The notes under the pieces are model-generated. The model did no database searches and was not told the origin of the DNA. It saw nothing but the letters and a program-made list of their open reading frames with translations. This document shows positions 35,008 through 35,772 of a stretch of DNA of 35,772 nucleotides, in pieces. The position numbers and the translations under genes were made by a program. The stretch comes from an uncultured Celeribacter sp. (GTDB taxonomy: Bacteria; Pseudomonadota; Alphaproteobacteria; Rhodobacterales; Rhodobacteraceae), in contig CALLMA010000109.1 in NCBI GenBank assembly GCA_938008015.1, positions 1 through 35,772 on the forward strand, read 5' to 3'. Numbering within the stretch: position 1 is the first letter of the stretch; each line of letters opens with the position of its first letter.

Positions 35008-35772
35008 TTAAGGAGCGGCCAGAGCTATTGCGGATCTGAATACGTTGGGGCATCGATCATAACGTGTTGCAATGCGTCGCCAATCTTTGAGCATTCCAAA
35101 CATCCGCTCTATACGGGTGCGCCGTTTGTATCTTCGTCTATCATATTTGATTTTCTTTTTGCGTGATTTTCGGCCAGGAATACAGGGTTTTATATCCATA
35201 TCTAACAATGCCTTACGGAATCAATCTGCATCATAACCTCGATCCGCAAGCAGATAGTTTGCCTTTGGTAGATTTTTGATCAAAGTTGCGGCTCCCGTGT
35301 AATCACTGGTTTGGCCAGCCCGTGATAATGAACTGGATTGGCCGCCCATTCGTGTCTGTAACGGCATGCAATTTCGTATTCATGCCACCTTTTGCCTTAC
35401 TGGTTTTGTCTGGCCTATCAGCCTTTGACGCCCCCTTTTTTAGCCGCAAGCTTGATGCAGTGCGATGGGCTTTAAGGTAAGTCGCATCCACAGCCCGACA
35501 GTTGAAACAAAGTTTCAATGAAAGGGGATGGAGAGGGTATTATTGTCAGGAACCTCAGCTGATAGGCCATTCATGATATTAACAAAGACGCCAAGGTCAC
35601 TCCAAAGTTTCCATCGGTTGTACAGCGTCTTCGCAGGCCCGTATTCTGCAGGAGTATCACACCACCTTAACCCATTACGATTTATAAATATAATGCCGCT
35701 CAAAATGCGAAGATCATCAACCCGAGGCCGCCCACAACTCTTCGGAAAATAAGGCCGAAGCCGATCCATCTG
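35008..35772 (-). pseudogene. IS5-family transposase, frameshifted and truncated by the window edge
   Basis: The minus strand reads the IS5-family (IS427-like) transposase almost in full: MDRLRPYFPKSCGRPRVDDL and GIIFINRNGLRWCDTPAEYG at the start, VDATYLKAHRTASSLRLKKG and AKGGMNTKLHAVTDTNGRPI in the middle, LLADRGYDAD and IERMFGMLKDWRRIATRYDR at the end. Damage seen: about 38 extra bases near 35485-35525 that shift the frame, a further one-base frameshift near 35308, and a stop in the place of Trp after GYDAD (near 35235). The catalytic Asp, Asp and Glu sites are otherwise recognisable. The first residues lie beyond the window. Ends and inverted repeats were not found. Confidence 0.85.

Noticed and set aside
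1-35772. CRISPR arrays, tRNA or rRNA genes.
   Set aside because: No regularly spaced short repeats, tRNA cloverleaf-type sequences or conserved rRNA segments were noticed on reading; a computational scan was not possible.

Overview
The window looks like accessory chromosomal DNA of a marine alphaproteobacterium, probably of the Roseobacter group (Rhodobacteraceae). This rests on family content recalled from memory: Hint_2 proteins, DXD-type GT2 proteins, GSCFA, TIGR03032-type and HEXXH-type families, IS6 and IS5 transposases of alphaproteobacterial type, and a seven-gene Mrp antiporter. No rRNA, tRNA or CRISPR array was seen.

Layout. 1-1000: decayed IS6-family transposase and gene-poor DNA. 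1.0-4.1 kb (+): a Hint-domain protein, two unrecognised proteins and a sulfotransferase. 4.2-11.1 kb (-): a tightly packed vitamin B12 uptake operon behind a cobalamin riboswitch, in the order btuB, btuF, btuC, btuD, exbB, exbD, a second exbD, tonB. It encodes receptor, periplasmic binder, ABC importer and its own TonB energiser. The second ExbD has Asn where the family's proton-carrying Asp should be. 11.5-17.4 kb (-): a complete group 1 Mrp Na+/H+ antiporter operon (mrpA to mrpG), visibly more GC-rich than its surroundings and preceded by a possible 49-codon leader gene.

17.9-30.4 kb: a glycosyltransferase island. A 1085-residue protein on the minus strand carries one GT32-like and two tandem GT2-like modules. 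Divergent from it run seven plus-strand genes with short spacing: GT2, GSCFA protein, methyltransferase, FkbM methyltransferase-GT2 fusion, GT2, sulfotransferase-like protein, and GT32-like-GT2 fusion. Together they carry eight recognisable glycosyltransferase modules plus tailoring enzymes. No flippase, polymerase, initiating transferase, membrane segment or signal peptide was recognised, so the set would act in the cytosol on an unknown glycan or glycoconjugate. This is the best candidate here for an undescribed system.

30.6-35.8 kb: a gene graveyard. It holds a second IS6 relic, the C-terminal piece of a HEXXH-type protein, a TIGR03032-type gene with an internal deletion, a frameshifted cadherin-like/FG-GAP surface protein, one apparently intact AhpD-like gene, a thermonuclease remnant, and an IS5-family transposase with frameshifts and a nonsense codon that runs off the window edge.

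All family calls were made by reading motifs; no database search was run.
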